Origin: Actinoplanes octamycinicus
Lineage (GTDB): Bacteria > Actinomycetota > Actinomycetes > Mycobacteriales > Micromonosporaceae
Assembly (NCBI RefSeq): GCF_014205225.1
Contig: NZ_JACHNB010000001.1
Coordinates: 7,235,501-7,299,500, forward strand
Length of the DNA stretch: 64,000 nt
Direction: 5' to 3'
This document shows positions 1 through 8,446 of this stretch, piece by piece (within the stretch, counting starts at the first letter, position 1; the number at the start of each line of letters is the position of its first letter). The notes below the pieces were generated by a model. It saw only the letters and a program-made list of their open reading frames with translations. It did not search any database and was not told where the DNA came from. The translations under genes were made by a program, and so were the position numbers.

Positions 1-2
1 TC

Positions 3-203
3 CAGCTCGGTCAGCGGCGCCCGGAGCGGGCTCTCGGCTACGCCGCGCAGGCGTTGCGCGGGTTCCAGCGGACCGGTCAGCGGGTGGCCGAGGCGCAGAC
101 GCACCGGCTGCTGGAGCGGATCCTGCGGGAGCTCGGCCTCGATCGGCAGGCCGAGGCCCATCACACCCGGGCGGTGCGCCTGACCTCGTCGGGCAGCGGC
201 TGA
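3..203 (+). CDS. C-terminal end of a TPR-repeat protein (partial)
   Basis: Only the last 66 codons are in the window, read in the third frame and ending at the TGA at 201-203. The residues form amphipathic helices of TPR type: a short helix containing YAAQALRGFQRTGQRVAEA, followed by LLERILRELGLDRQAEAH. This is typical of the tails of SARP or XRE-TPR regulators in actinomycetes. The two other frames read as low-complexity Arg/Pro/Ser or Gly/Ala strings. The gene converges on the GGDEF gene and their 3' ends overlap by 43 bases (161-203). The exact family cannot be told because the N-terminal domain is outside the window. Confidence 0.6.
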   Translation, partial: QLGQRRPERALGYAAQALRGFQRTGQRVAEAQTHRLLERILRELGLDRQAEAHHTRAVRLTSSGSG

Positions 204-1732
204 TCGGCCGGCGCCGTCCGCGAGCCGGTGCCGGTCATCTCCGGGTGGTAGTGCAGGTACGCGGTGCCGGGCAGCTTCTTGGCCGCGTACATCGCGATGT
301 CGGCGTGCCGCAGCAGGTCGCTCGGCTCGTCCCCGGCCTGCCCGTCGGCGATCCCGATGCTGGCCCGGATCGGCAGCTGGTGCAGGCCGGCCGCCACCGG
401 CGACCGGAACGCCTCGACGATCCGGGCGGCGGCCCGGTCCGCGGCGTCCGGCCCGGCGCCGTCCAGGACCAGCACGAACTCGTCGCCGCCCAGCCGGGCC
501 ACCATGCCGTGTCCGTCGACGCCGGCCGTCAGGCGCTGCGCCACCGCGATCAGCAGCAGGTCGCCGATCTCGTGGCCGAGCGTGTCGTTGACCTCTTTGA
601 AGTCGTCCAGGTCGATCAGCGCGACGGCCACCGGCCGGCCCGGCTCGCCGCTGGTCGCCTCGTGCAGCCGGGCGCTGAAGTGCGCCCGGTTCGGCAGCTG
701 GGTCAGCGCGTCGTGGGTGGCGCCGTGGTGCAGCTGCTCCAGCAGCCGGCCGTTGTCCCGGAACGCGGTGATCTGGCGCAGCACCACCAGCGCGGTGAGC
801 AGCACGGCGGCGCCGACCACCACCGGGTCGTTGGTGTGCGCGACCCAGGAGACGTACAGCAGCAGTCCGTCGACCGCGACCACTCCGGCGTACGGAAGCA
901 GGCTGTAGTAGTTGCGGCGGCGTCGCGTGCCGCGCGGCGCGGCGCTCCCGGCCGGCGCCACGCGCTGCTGCTCGCCGGCCCAGGCGGCGAAGAAGAACAT
1001 CGCCGGCAGGCCGATCTGCATCGGGAAGGTCCGCGGGCCGTAGCCCTGCAGCGCGGTCTGGATCGGCGGCGCCGCGGTGCCGACCGCCATCGCGAGGATG
1101 AGCAGCCGCAGCCCCAAGGTGTCGATGAAGGTGAAACCGGACAGCATCACCTTCGCCACGGCGAACACCCCGACCAGCGCGATCGCGGTCAGCGCCAGGG
1201 AGCCGATCACCGTGGCGGTGTCCTCCCGGCCGAGCATCGGCTCGGTCTGGAAGTACCACATGAACACCGCGGCGGCCAGCATCACGGTGCCGGCGTCCAG
1301 CAGGATCCGGACCAGCTGCCCCGGGGTCTGCCGGTCCAGCGGCAGGCGGGCGAGCGCGTAGACGATGAGCAGCACCGCGGTGCCGTTGAAGGCGACCATC
1401 ACCGGGTTGGTCTGCAGGCCGCCGCCGGCCGGGTTGTCCAGCACCTCGGTGACCTGCGACGCCGTGCCGGCCGTGACCAGCGCGGCGACCGCGGTGAGGT
1501 GCCGCCAGAACCGCCGGGTCGGCTCCGGCAGGCGCGGATCGCGGCTGGTGCGCCAGTAGACCGCGGTGAGCACCACGCCACCGGCCGGGATCGGCAGCCA
1601 GAGCAGGATCATCGGCCCGACCGGGTGGATCGCGGTCACGGTCAGCCAGAGCAGGAAGACCGCCAGCAGCGCGCCGGAGAGCTGGAGCAACCGGCTACCG
1701 CCCAGCAGGCGGAACCGCCGCGTGCTCGCCAT
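161..1732 (-). CDS. membrane diguanylate cyclase (GGDEF domain)
   Basis: This 523-residue protein has about ten hydrophobic segments in its first ~325 residues (an N-terminal membrane sensor of MASE type, not matched to a named family). A GGDEF domain follows, from about residue 338 (HDALTQLPNR) to 495. The active-site signature RLGGDEF is intact at about 413-419, so it should make cyclic di-GMP from two GTP at the inner membrane face. The inhibitory RxxD motif normally found five residues before GGDEF is absent, so classical product inhibition is not expected. The ATG at 1732 is chosen because a GAGGAC-type ribosome site precedes it and the hydrophobic region starts right after. The longer in-frame extension to 1870 has no such site and would read through a hairpin. 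There is no EAL domain. Confidence 0.85.
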   Translation of the reverse strand: MASTRRFRLLGGSRLLQLSGALLAVFLLWLTVTAIHPVGPMILLWLPIPAGGVVLTAVYWRTSRDPRLPEPTRRFWRHLTAVAALVTAGTASQVTEVLDNPAGGGLQTNPVMVAFNGTAVLLIVYALARLPLDRQTPGQLVRILLDAGTVMLAAAVFMWYFQTEPMLGREDTATVIGSLALTAIALVGVFAVAKVMLSGFTFIDTLGLRLLILAMAVGTAAPPIQTALQGYGPRTFPMQIGLPAMFFFAAWAGEQQRVAPAGSAAPRGTRRRRNYYSLLPYAGVVAVDGLLLYVSWVAHTNDPVVVGAAVLLTALVVLRQITAFRDNGRLLEQLHHGATHDALTQLPNRAHFSARLHEATSGEPGRPVAVALIDLDDFKEVNDTLGHEIGDLLLIAVAQRLTAGVDGHGMVARLGGDEFVLVLDGAGPDAADRAAARIVEAFRSPVAAGLHQLPIRASIGIADGQAGDEPSDLLRHADIAMYAAKKLPGTAYLHYHPEMTGTGSRTAPADQPLPDEVRRTARV

Positions 1733-1832
1733 CGCCCTGTCCTCTCGTCGTACCGCGCTGGACCCATCGGCCGGCGGCGGCGGAATCTGAACGACGGCGT
1801 GCCGGACCGGACACGGAGACCGGGCACAGAGA

Positions 1833-1866
1833 AGGCCGGGCACCCACGGGGGAGAGTGCCCGGCCT
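1833..1866. promoter_or_regulatory. 11-bp perfect hairpin between divergent genes
   Basis: AGGCCGGGCAC (1833-1843) and GTGCCCGGCCT (1856-1866) are perfectly complementary around a 12-base loop. The hairpin lies in the 252-base gap between the divergent GGDEF (start 1732) and TIR-WD40 (start 1985) genes, about 100-120 bases from each start. No T-run follows on either strand. It may be an operator, or a 5' leader structure for either gene. No known riboswitch was recognised. Confidence 0.5.
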
Positions 1867-1984
1867 GCATAGATCAAAGCACATCGGGCGGGTCCGCGCC
1901 ATCCGGCGGGGACCTCGGCTTTACCTGTCGGCCGGTGACATGGAGAATCGGTCCCCGCCGATCACGCCGACCGCAGGAACATTT

Positions 1985-4900
1985 ATGCCCTTCGATGGTT
2001 TCATCTCCTACAGCCACGCCGCCGACGGACGGCTGGCCCCGGCCGTCCAGCGCGGCCTGCACCGGCTGGCGAAACCCTGGCACCGGCGCCGCGCGCTGTG
2101 GATCTTCCGGGACCAGACCGGGCTGGCGGTGACCCCCAAGCTGTGGACCTCCATTCAGGAGGCGCTGGACGGCTCGAACCACTTCGTGCTGCTCGCCTCG
2201 CCGGAGGCGGCGGCCTCGCCGTGGGTGAACCGGGAGATCGAGCACTGGCTGGCGACCAAGTCGACCGACCGGATCCTGCCGGTGGTGACCGACGGCGAGT
2301 GGCGCTGGGACGCCGAGGCCGGCGACTTCACCGCGGACTCCACCGCGGTGCCGGCGGCGCTGCGCGGCGTGTTCGCCGAGGAGCCGCTCTACCTGGACCT
2401 GCGCTGGGCCCGCGACGACCTGCACCTGAGCATGCGGCACATCCGGTTCCGGGACGCGATCGCGCAGCTCGCCGCGCCGATGCACGGGATCAGCAAGGAC
2501 GAGCTGGAGGGCGAGGACGTCCGGCAGCACCGCCGGGCCCGGCGGCTGTCGGCGGTGGCGGCGGCCACCCTGGTGCTGCTCACCCTGGTCGCGTCGGCCA
2601 GTGGGATGATCGCGATCCGCAACGCCGACCTGGCCACCGTCGCCGCCGCCGAGGCGCAGGTGCAGCAGCGCGAGGCGGTGCAGCAGCGGACCGCCGCCGA
2701 GCGGGCCACCGAGGAGTCGCAGCGGCAGCAGCAGAACGCCCGGGTGCAGGAGGACCGGGCGAAGGCGGCGCAGACCGAGACCCAGCGGCAGACCCGGCTC
2801 GCCGCCGACCAGCAGGCGCTCGCCGAGGAAGCGGCCGCCGAGGCGGAGCGGGAGCAGGCCAACGCCGAGCGGTACCACGCCAACGCGGAACGCGAGAAGG
2901 CGAACGCCGAGCGGCAGCGCGGCCGGGCCACGTCGTCGGCCGAGGAGGCGGAACGGCAGAAGGCCAACGCCGACCGGCAGGCCGCCAACGCCCGCCGCCA
3001 GCAGCAGCTGGCCGACCAGGCGGAGACCCGGGCCAAGGAGCAGAAACGGCTCGCCGACCTGCACCGGGAGCTGGCCCGGCAGGCCGAGCAGGAGCGCAAG
3101 CGGCAGGAGCGGCTGGCCAAGGAGGCGGCCGACGAGGCCCGCCGGCAACGCGAGGCGGTGGCGCTGCAGCAGCGCGTCGAGATCAGCCGGCGGCTGATGA
3201 CCCGGGCACGCGCCATGGTCAAGGACGACCCGAAGAAGGCGCTGATGCTCGGCGTGGCCGCGCAGCGCCTGCACCCCGACGCGCAGACCAAGGAGCAGCT
3301 CAGTCACTTGGTGATGGCCACCCACTACGCCGGCGCGCTGGGCGACGTGGTGAACGTGGCCGCGCTGGCCGGACAGGTGGTGGCCACCGCCGACGCCGGT
3401 GGGACGGTGTCGCTGTGGGACACCGCGGACCCGGCCGCGCCGGTACGGCTGGCCACGCTGCCGGTCGACGGGACGGCCGACAAGACGCTGGTGGCCGGCG
3501 CGGACGGTCGTACGCTGGCGGTCTTCGAGAAAGACGGCTCGGCGGCGGCTGTGGTGTGGGACGTGACCGATCCGGCCCACCCGGTGCGGAAGGTGTCGCT
3601 GCCCGACGCGGCCGGGATCGTGGCGGTGGACCTCAGCCCGGACGGGCACACCGTGGCGGTCAGCAACCGGGACAAGAACACCGTGCTGTGGAACATCGGC
3701 GGCGCCGCGCCGGCCACGCTGGCGACCCTGCCCGGCGCCTACCCGCTCAGGTTCGGCCCGGACGGCAAGGTCGGCGTGACCAGCGGCGCGTCGGTCACGG
3801 TGTGGAACCTGACCGATCCGGCCCAGCCGGTGCAGGGCGCCACGCTGGCCGCCTCGGCCAGCGACAAGGTGCCCGACGCGGCTATCGAGTTCAGCCCGAA
3901 GGACCCGCTGGTGGCGGTTCAGGCGCCCTACGACTACGTGCGGCTCTGGGACCTGACCGACCCGGCCAAGCCGCGGGTCGGCCTGTCCGAACTCGCCGCC
4001 ACCGGCGACGCGCACCTGAGCGCGATGGAGTTCAGCGTGGACGGCACCACCCTGGCGCTCGCCGACACGGACGGGGCGACCGCGCTGTGGACGGTCCGCC
4101 GCGACGAGACCTTCGCCTGGCTGTCCACCCTGCTGGCGACGGTGACCACGCCGGAGGGCCCGGTCCGGTCACTGGCGTTCAGCCCGGACGGGCGCCGGCT
4201 GACCACCGCCGGGGGCCGCAAGACGGCGACCCTGTGGACCACCAAGGGACGCTTCGCGCGGGAGGAGGTCGCCGCCATGCCCGGGCCGTTCCCGGAGAAC
4301 GTCGTGGGGCTCACCTTCACCCCGGACAGCCGGTCGCTGATCGCCGCCGGGTGGGACGGCAAGGGCATCCCGTGGGACCTGAGGAATCCGGCGAAACCGG
4401 TGCGCGGCGGGACGTGGCCGCTGCACGACGGCACGGTCGAGGATCTCACGCTCAGCGCCGACGGCAGCACGCTGGCCGTCACCGGCACCGACCGCACGGT
4501 CACGCTGCTGGACATGACCGCCCCGGCCGCTCCGGCGCCGCTGTCGGTCATCAAGGCGCAGGGCGATCCGGTGTACGCGATCAGGTTCAGCCCCGACGGG
4601 CGCACCCTCGCGGTCGGCCAGCGCGACGGCCGGACCACGCTCTGGGACCTGGCCGACCGGCGGAACCCGGCGAAGCTCTCCGAGACGATGCTGCGCAAGA
4701 CGCTGACCGCGATCGTGTTCACCCCGGACGGGCGCACCATGGCGGTCGCCGAGGGCAACAACATCTCGCTGTGGGACGTGACCGACCGCGCCGCCCCGGT
4801 GCGGCGCTCCTCGATCCTGCTGAAGAACTACTACGGCTACACCGCCTGGTGGCTGGCGTTCAGCCCGGACGGGCGGACGCTGGCGGCGGCCACCGACGAC

Positions 4901-5335
4901 GGCGCGACCGCGGTGCTGTGGGACGTCGCCGACCCGGCCCAGCCCAACAAGATCGCCACGCTGGTCGGGCACACCAGCACGCTGCGCTGGATCGGGTTCA
5001 GCCCGGACGGGCGCACGCTGGCCACCGCCAGCCTGGACGACGCGATGATCCTGTGGGACATCGCGGACCCGAGCACGGCCGTTCCGTACGCCATGCTCAA
5101 GAGCCCCACCCTGCAGTCGGTGTACGCGGCGTTCAGCCCGGACGGCCGGATGCTGGCGGCCGGCGGCGCGTTCGGCGACCAGCCGCAGACCGTGACGCTG
5201 TGGGACGCGACCATCCCGGCCGAACTCGCCGCCGACCCGGCCGGGCAGGCCTGCGCCATTAGCGGGCGCGGCCTGACCGGCGAGGAGTGGAGCAGCTACA
5301 TCCCGGAGCTGCCCCACCGGAACACCTGTCAGTAA
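1985..5335 (+). CDS. TIR-domain protein with transmembrane helix, coiled coil and WD40 propeller
   Basis: This 1116-residue protein opens with a TIR-type domain (about 1-165: FDGFISYSHAADG). The motif SPWVNREIE places a glutamate at E84, four residues after W80, the position used for NAD cleavage in enzymatically active TIR domains. A single membrane helix follows at about 187-211. Next is a long Glu/Arg/Ala/Gln-rich coiled coil to about residue 400 with many AEREKANAERQ-like heptads. The rest is a series of WD40-type blades, each with an FSPDGRTLA strand and a W(D/N) ending, enough for one or two propellers. ATG 1985 is chosen because GCAGGAAC lies just upstream and family members usually start at this M-P-[FY]-D-G. 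The open frame runs upstream without a stop, but that part is low-complexity. A signalling or antiviral NADase sensor role is inferred, not shown. Confidence 0.88.
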   Translation: MPFDGFISYSHAADGRLAPAVQRGLHRLAKPWHRRRALWIFRDQTGLAVTPKLWTSIQEALDGSNHFVLLASPEAAASPWVNREIEHWLATKSTDRILPVVTDGEWRWDAEAGDFTADSTAVPAALRGVFAEEPLYLDLRWARDDLHLSMRHIRFRDAIAQLAAPMHGISKDELEGEDVRQHRRARRLSAVAAATLVLLTLVASASGMIAIRNADLATVAAAEAQVQQREAVQQRTAAERATEESQRQQQNARVQEDRAKAAQTETQRQTRLAADQQALAEEAAAEAEREQANAERYHANAEREKANAERQRGRATSSAEEAERQKANADRQAANARRQQQLADQAETRAKEQKRLADLHRELARQAEQERKRQERLAKEAADEARRQREAVALQQRVEISRRLMTRARAMVKDDPKKALMLGVAAQRLHPDAQTKEQLSHLVMATHYAGALGDVVNVAALAGQVVATADAGGTVSLWDTADPAAPVRLATLPVDGTADKTLVAGADGRTLAVFEKDGSAAAVVWDVTDPAHPVRKVSLPDAAGIVAVDLSPDGHTVAVSNRDKNTVLWNIGGAAPATLATLPGAYPLRFGPDGKVGVTSGASVTVWNLTDPAQPVQGATLAASASDKVPDAAIEFSPKDPLVAVQAPYDYVRLWDLTDPAKPRVGLSELAATGDAHLSAMEFSVDGTTLALADTDGATALWTVRRDETFAWLSTLLATVTTPEGPVRSLAFSPDGRRLTTAGGRKTATLWTTKGRFAREEVAAMPGPFPENVVGLTFTPDSRSLIAAGWDGKGIPWDLRNPAKPVRGGTWPLHDGTVEDLTLSADGSTLAVTGTDRTVTLLDMTAPAAPAPLSVIKAQGDPVYAIRFSPDGRTLAVGQRDGRTTLWDLADRRNPAKLSETMLRKTLTAIVFTPDGRTMAVAEGNNISLWDVTDRAAPVRRSSILLKNYYGYTAWWLAFSPDGRTLAAATDDGATAVLWDVADPAQPNKIATLVGHTSTLRWIGFSPDGRTLATASLDDAMILWDIADPSTAVPYAMLKSPTLQSVYAAFSPDGRMLAAGGAFGDQPQTVTLWDATIPAELAADPAGQACAISGRGLTGEEWSSYIPELPHRNTCQ

Positions 5336-5946
5336 CCCACCGAGAAGTGCCGCTCCCCGGACGGCTGCTCCAGCTCGTCGAGGACCGCCACGGCCAGGTC
5401 CTCCGCCGAGATCCGGGACGAGCCGTCCGCGGCCACCACGAGCGCGGTGCCGCCCCGGCGGTACCGCGCCGTGCGGGTGCCGGGTTCGAGCAGTCCGGGC
5501 GGGCTGACGTAGGTCCAGTCGGCCGGGTGCGCCCGGCACGCCTGCAGCTGCGCCATGCTGGCGGCGGCGATGGCCCGGTACTCCGGCGGCACGAACGCCG
5601 GGTCGTCGAAGGCCAGCCCGCCGCCCGGCGACCGCAGCGGCGCGGAGCCGCCGACGAACAGGATCCGCTTCCCGGTCGCGGCCGCCGCGTCGAGCAGTGC
5701 GGTGGCCGTGGCCGGGACGGTGTGCTCCTGGCCGGGAACCGGGCGGGTGGCGCCCACGATCACATCGGTGTCGGCGAACAGCTTGGTCATCAGTGCGGTG
5801 TCGGTGGCGTCGCCCCGCACCACGGTCACCCGGGCCTCCGGGACGGCCCGGCGGACCACGGCGGTGACCCGGTGTCCGCGGGCCAGGGCCTCGGTGACGA
5901 TGCGGGAGCCGGACATGCCGGCGGCGCCGACAACGGTGATCTTCAA
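5329..5946 (-). CDS. NAD(P)H-binding (NmrA/SDR-atypical) protein
   Basis: This 205-residue Rossmann-fold protein begins KITVVGAAGMSGSRIV, an N-terminal dinucleotide-binding GxxGxxG variant, and continues with acidic residues after the second strand (VVRGDATD). It resembles NAD(P)H-binding reductases of the NmrA or YwnB/YhfK type, whose substrates are mostly unknown. A TTG start at 5946 is inferred: it overlaps the stop of the EamA gene (TTGA) and a GGAGAGG ribosome site sits nine bases upstream. No ATG lies near the Rossmann motif. Translational coupling to the transporter is therefore likely. The 3' end overlaps the TIR-WD40 stop by seven bases. Confidence 0.8.
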   Translation of the reverse strand: MKITVVGAAGMSGSRIVTEALARGHRVTAVVRRAVPEARVTVVRGDATDTALMTKLFADTDVIVGATRPVPGQEHTVPATATALLDAAAATGKRILFVGGSAPLRSPGGGLAFDDPAFVPPEYRAIAAASMAQLQACRAHPADWTYVSPPGLLEPGTRTARYRRGGTALVVAADGSSRISAEDLAVAVLDELEQPSGERHFSVGY

Positions 5947-6818
5947 CGGGTGATCCTCTCCAGGGTGAGCACGCGTGGCGACATCTGGCCGGCCACGATC
6001 GAGGCCAGCGCCAGGGCGAACCCGGCCAGTTGCACCGGGCCGAGGGTCTGGCCGAGCAGGACCGCGCCGAGCAGCGCGGCCACCATCGGGGACAGCAGGG
6101 TGAGCACGGCGACCGAGGCGACCGGCAGCATGGTGATGCCGCGGAACCACAGGACGTAGGCGATCAGCCCGCCGGGCACGGCCAGCCACAGGTAGCCGAG
6201 CAGGGCCGGCCCGTCGACGGCCGGCGGCGGGCCCTCGACCAGGAAGGTGACCGGGACCAGCAGCAGGCCGCCGGCGCCGAGCAGCCAGCCCGCGTAGGCC
6301 GCCGGACCGACCCCGGCCGGGCGGCCCCAGCGTTTGGTCAGGATCACGCCGAGTGCCATCGAGCCGGTCCCGGCCAGGCCGGCCAGGATCCCGACCGGGT
6401 CGAACGCCGCCTCCGGGCCGATCACCACCAGGGCGACGCCGACCACGCCGACCAGCCCCCAGGCCAGGGTCCAGGCGGCCGGGGTCTGGCGCAGGACGGC
6501 GACCGCGAGCAGCGCGACGAGTAGCGGCTGGGCGGCGCCCAGGGTGGCGGCGACCCCGCCGGGCAGCCGCTCGGCGCTGACGAACAGCAGCGGCAGGAAG
6601 ATGCCGATGTTGAGCGCCCCGAGCACGGCGGCCTTCCACCACCAGGCGCCGCGCGGCAGGGTGCGGGTGGCGGCGACCGCGAGCAGGCCGGCCGGCAGGG
6701 CCCGGGCCAGACCGGCGAACAGCGGGTGGCCGGGCGGCAGGAGTTCGGTGGTGACCACGTACGTCGTGCCCCAGACCATCGGGGCGAGGGCGGTCACCGA
6801 GGCGACGCGGATGTTCAT
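5943..6818 (-). CDS. EamA/DMT-family transporter
   Basis: This 291-residue protein has about ten hydrophobic helices arranged as two five-helix EamA repeats (second repeat from about residue 145), typical of drug/metabolite exporters such as RhaT or YdcZ relatives. Gly/Pro-rich helix ends such as LGAAQPLLVALLAV and LSPMVAALLGAVLLGQ are characteristic. ATG 6818 is preferred because a GAAGA element precedes it, and the next upstream ATG (6842) has none. It is transcribed divergently from a LysR gene 78 bases away, which is the likely regulator. The downstream reductase overlaps it by four bases. The substrate is unknown. Confidence 0.88.
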   Translation of the reverse strand: MNIRVASVTALAPMVWGTTYVVTTELLPPGHPLFAGLARALPAGLLAVAATRTLPRGAWWWKAAVLGALNIGIFLPLLFVSAERLPGGVAATLGAAQPLLVALLAVAVLRQTPAAWTLAWGLVGVVGVALVVIGPEAAFDPVGILAGLAGTGSMALGVILTKRWGRPAGVGPAAYAGWLLGAGGLLLVPVTFLVEGPPPAVDGPALLGYLWLAVPGGLIAYVLWFRGITMLPVASVAVLTLLSPMVAALLGAVLLGQTLGPVQLAGFALALASIVAGQMSPRVLTLERITR

Positions 6819-6875
6819 GTCTTCAGGCTGCTCGACCGGCATTGATGAGTCCAACACATCCTTGTCACCCCAGCG

Positions 6876-6890
6876 ATCGTGAATCACGAT
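6876..6890. promoter_or_regulatory. LysR-type T-N11-A palindrome
   Basis: ATCGTGAATCACGAT is a perfect inverted repeat of seven bases around one central base and fits the LysR T-N11-A pattern (T6877, A6889). It lies directly upstream of the preferred LysR start (6897), in the gap shared with the EamA gene, so it is a candidate autoregulatory and activator site. It also argues against the earlier GTG at 6879, which would fall inside the palindrome. Confidence 0.6.
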
Positions 6891-6896
6891 GGATCG

Positions 6897-7781
6897 GTGG
6901 AGTTGCAGCAGATGCGCTACGTGCTCGCGGTCGCCGAGACGAACAGTTTCACCCGGGCCGCCGAGCGGTGCCTGGTCGTGCAGTCCGCGCTCAGCCACCA
7001 GATCGCCCGGCTGGAGCGGGAGCTGGGCGCCCGCCTCTTCGAGCGGACCAGCCGCCGGGTCCGGCTGACCACGGCCGGGCGGGCGTTCCTGCCGGTGGCC
7101 CGGCAGTGCCTGGACGCCGCCGAGCGGGCCGCCGCGGAGGTCGCCGCCGCGGTCGGCGAGGTCCGCGGGCGGCTCACCGTGGGGGTGATCCCGACCGTCG
7201 CGGCGGTCGACATCCCGGCCGCCCTGCACGCCTTCCACCAGAGGTTCCCGCAGGTGCGGATCGGCCTGCGGGTCGGCGGCAGCGAGCCACTCACCGAACA
7301 GGTCAAGGAGGGCCGGCTCGACCTGGCCTTCCTCGGCCTGCCGGTGACCGCCCGGCTGGAGGGCGTCGGCAGCCGGCAGCTGGCCCACGACCGGCTGGTC
7401 GCGGTGGTCGCCCCGGACCACCCGCTGGCCGCCGAGTCCGAGATCGACCTGGCCCGGCTGGCCGGCGAGCCGTTCGTCGACCTGCCCGCCGGGACGGCCG
7501 GGCGGATCCAGTCCGATCTCGCCTTCGCCGCGGCCGGGGTGCAGCGGGAGGTCGCCTTCGAGGTCACCACGGTGGACATCCTGATGCTCCGGCTGATCCG
7601 GGAGAACCTCGCGGTCGCGCTGCTCGCCTCGATGTACACGCCGCACCTGACCGGGGTGGTCACCGTCGAGGTCCGGGACGCCCCGGAGCGGATCGAGCAC
7701 CTGATCTGGAACCGGTCGTCGCTCACCCCGGCGGCGAAGGCGTTCCTCGCCGAGCTGCACATCACCGTCGACGAGGAGTGA
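6897..7781 (+). CDS. LysR-family transcriptional regulator
   Basis: The protein is 294 residues, the usual LysR length. The N-terminal winged helix-turn-helix is clear (about 1-60: LQQMRYVLAVAETNSFTRAAERC then QSALSHQIARLERELGARLFER). A periplasmic-binding-like effector domain occupies about 88-290. GTG 6897 is chosen by family alignment, since LysR proteins usually begin M-E-L-x-Q-L-R-Y. A GTG at 6879 is the alternative, and both have weak ribosome sites. It is divergent from the EamA/reductase operon, the classic layout of a LysR gene and its target. Confidence 0.9.
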   Translation: MELQQMRYVLAVAETNSFTRAAERCLVVQSALSHQIARLERELGARLFERTSRRVRLTTAGRAFLPVARQCLDAAERAAAEVAAAVGEVRGRLTVGVIPTVAAVDIPAALHAFHQRFPQVRIGLRVGGSEPLTEQVKEGRLDLAFLGLPVTARLEGVGSRQLAHDRLVAVVAPDHPLAAESEIDLARLAGEPFVDLPAGTAGRIQSDLAFAAAGVQREVAFEVTTVDILMLRLIRENLAVALLASMYTPHLTGVVTVEVRDAPERIEHLIWNRSSLTPAAKAFLAELHITVDEE

Positions 7782-8102
7782 GTCACTTGCCGCCCGGCGT
7801 CAGGCCGCCGCGGACGGTGCCCAGCAGGTCGCGCATCAGGGTCACCCGCTGCCCGAGCGAATCGCCCATCTGCCCATGCTGGGACAGCCGGCCGCCCGGG
7901 TAAAGGTCCGGCGCCGCGTTCGCACCGGACGGTCTACAGGCGATCGTCCTGGTGCGGACGGCAACCCGCCGGAGGCGCTCGCCGGGCCGCACCACCGGGC
8001 CGGCCCCTCACCGCGGTGCCACGGCCCGTGAGCGGCCCGGACAGCACGTCGCGCTCCATGAATTCGGTCGCCGGGAGGACGGCGATGGGGTAGGCAGTTC
8101 GC
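7782..8102. other. no confident gene; possible remnant on the minus strand
   Basis: This 321-base gap follows the LysR gene and precedes the broken cupin. An open frame on the minus strand (7783-7995) ends in a protein-like stretch (LGQRVTLMRDLLGTVRGGL) but has no plausible start or ribosome site and matches nothing recognised. Because the next 2.6 kb are decayed genes, it may be another fragment. Confidence 0.3.
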
Positions 8103-8366
8103 ATGACGACTTCGGAGCCGCCACCGCTGACCGTGGTCCAGCCGGGTGGTGGGCGGGTGGGCTCGCTCGGCGACATCGGCGTGCACTTCAAGCTGTGGGG
8201 CGAGGACACCGGCGGGGCGCTGGCGGTCGTCGAGCATCCGTTCCCGGTCGGCGCGCTGGTGGCGCCGCACCTGCACACCCGGGAGGACGAGTACTCGATC
8301 GTCACCGAGGGCGAGATCGGCTTCCGCTCGGGCGACCGGGAGGTGGTGCTCGGGCCGGGCGGCTAC
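8103..8366 (+). pseudogene. cupin-domain protein, N-terminal part, cut by an IS605 element
   Basis: The first 88 codons encode a quercetinase-like single-domain cupin: PHLHTREDEYSIVTEGEIGF is cupin motif 1 (HxH with a following E), and the frame reaches GPGGY at 8364-8366. Immediately after TAC 8366 the sequence changes to the left end of an IS200/IS605 element. The frame runs only 14 more, element-encoded codons to 8408. The missing motif 2 half is found intact in sequence at 10136-10376, so the gene was whole before insertion. The original role is unknown. Confidence 0.88.
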
Positions 8367-8383
8367 CGGAATGCGGGCCAGTG

Positions 8384-8403
8384 CTCCGGGTTTCAGCCCG
8401 GGG
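8384..8403. repeat. left-end subterminal hairpin of the IS605 element
   Basis: CTCCGGG (8384-8390) pairs with CCCGGGG (8397-8403) with one T-G wobble around the loop TTTCAG. It starts 17 bases inside the left cleavage point, the usual position for the imperfect palindrome bound by TnpA. Confidence 0.65.
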
Positions 8404-8446
8404 GGTGAAGGCCCGCGCTGGGGGGCCGCTAGGCCCGAGCAGTGCC

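Noticed and set aside
245..1984. N-terminal extension of the TIR-WD40 reading frame over the GGDEF gene
   Set aside because: The extension is low-complexity Arg/Gly/Gln and antisense to a clear GGDEF gene; the family start and a ribosome site lie at 1985.
1874..4015. Large minus-strand open frame opposite the TIR-WD40 gene
   Set aside because: It is rich in His, Arg, Gly and Leu without domains, an antisense shadow of the coiled coil and WD40 repeats caused by high GC.
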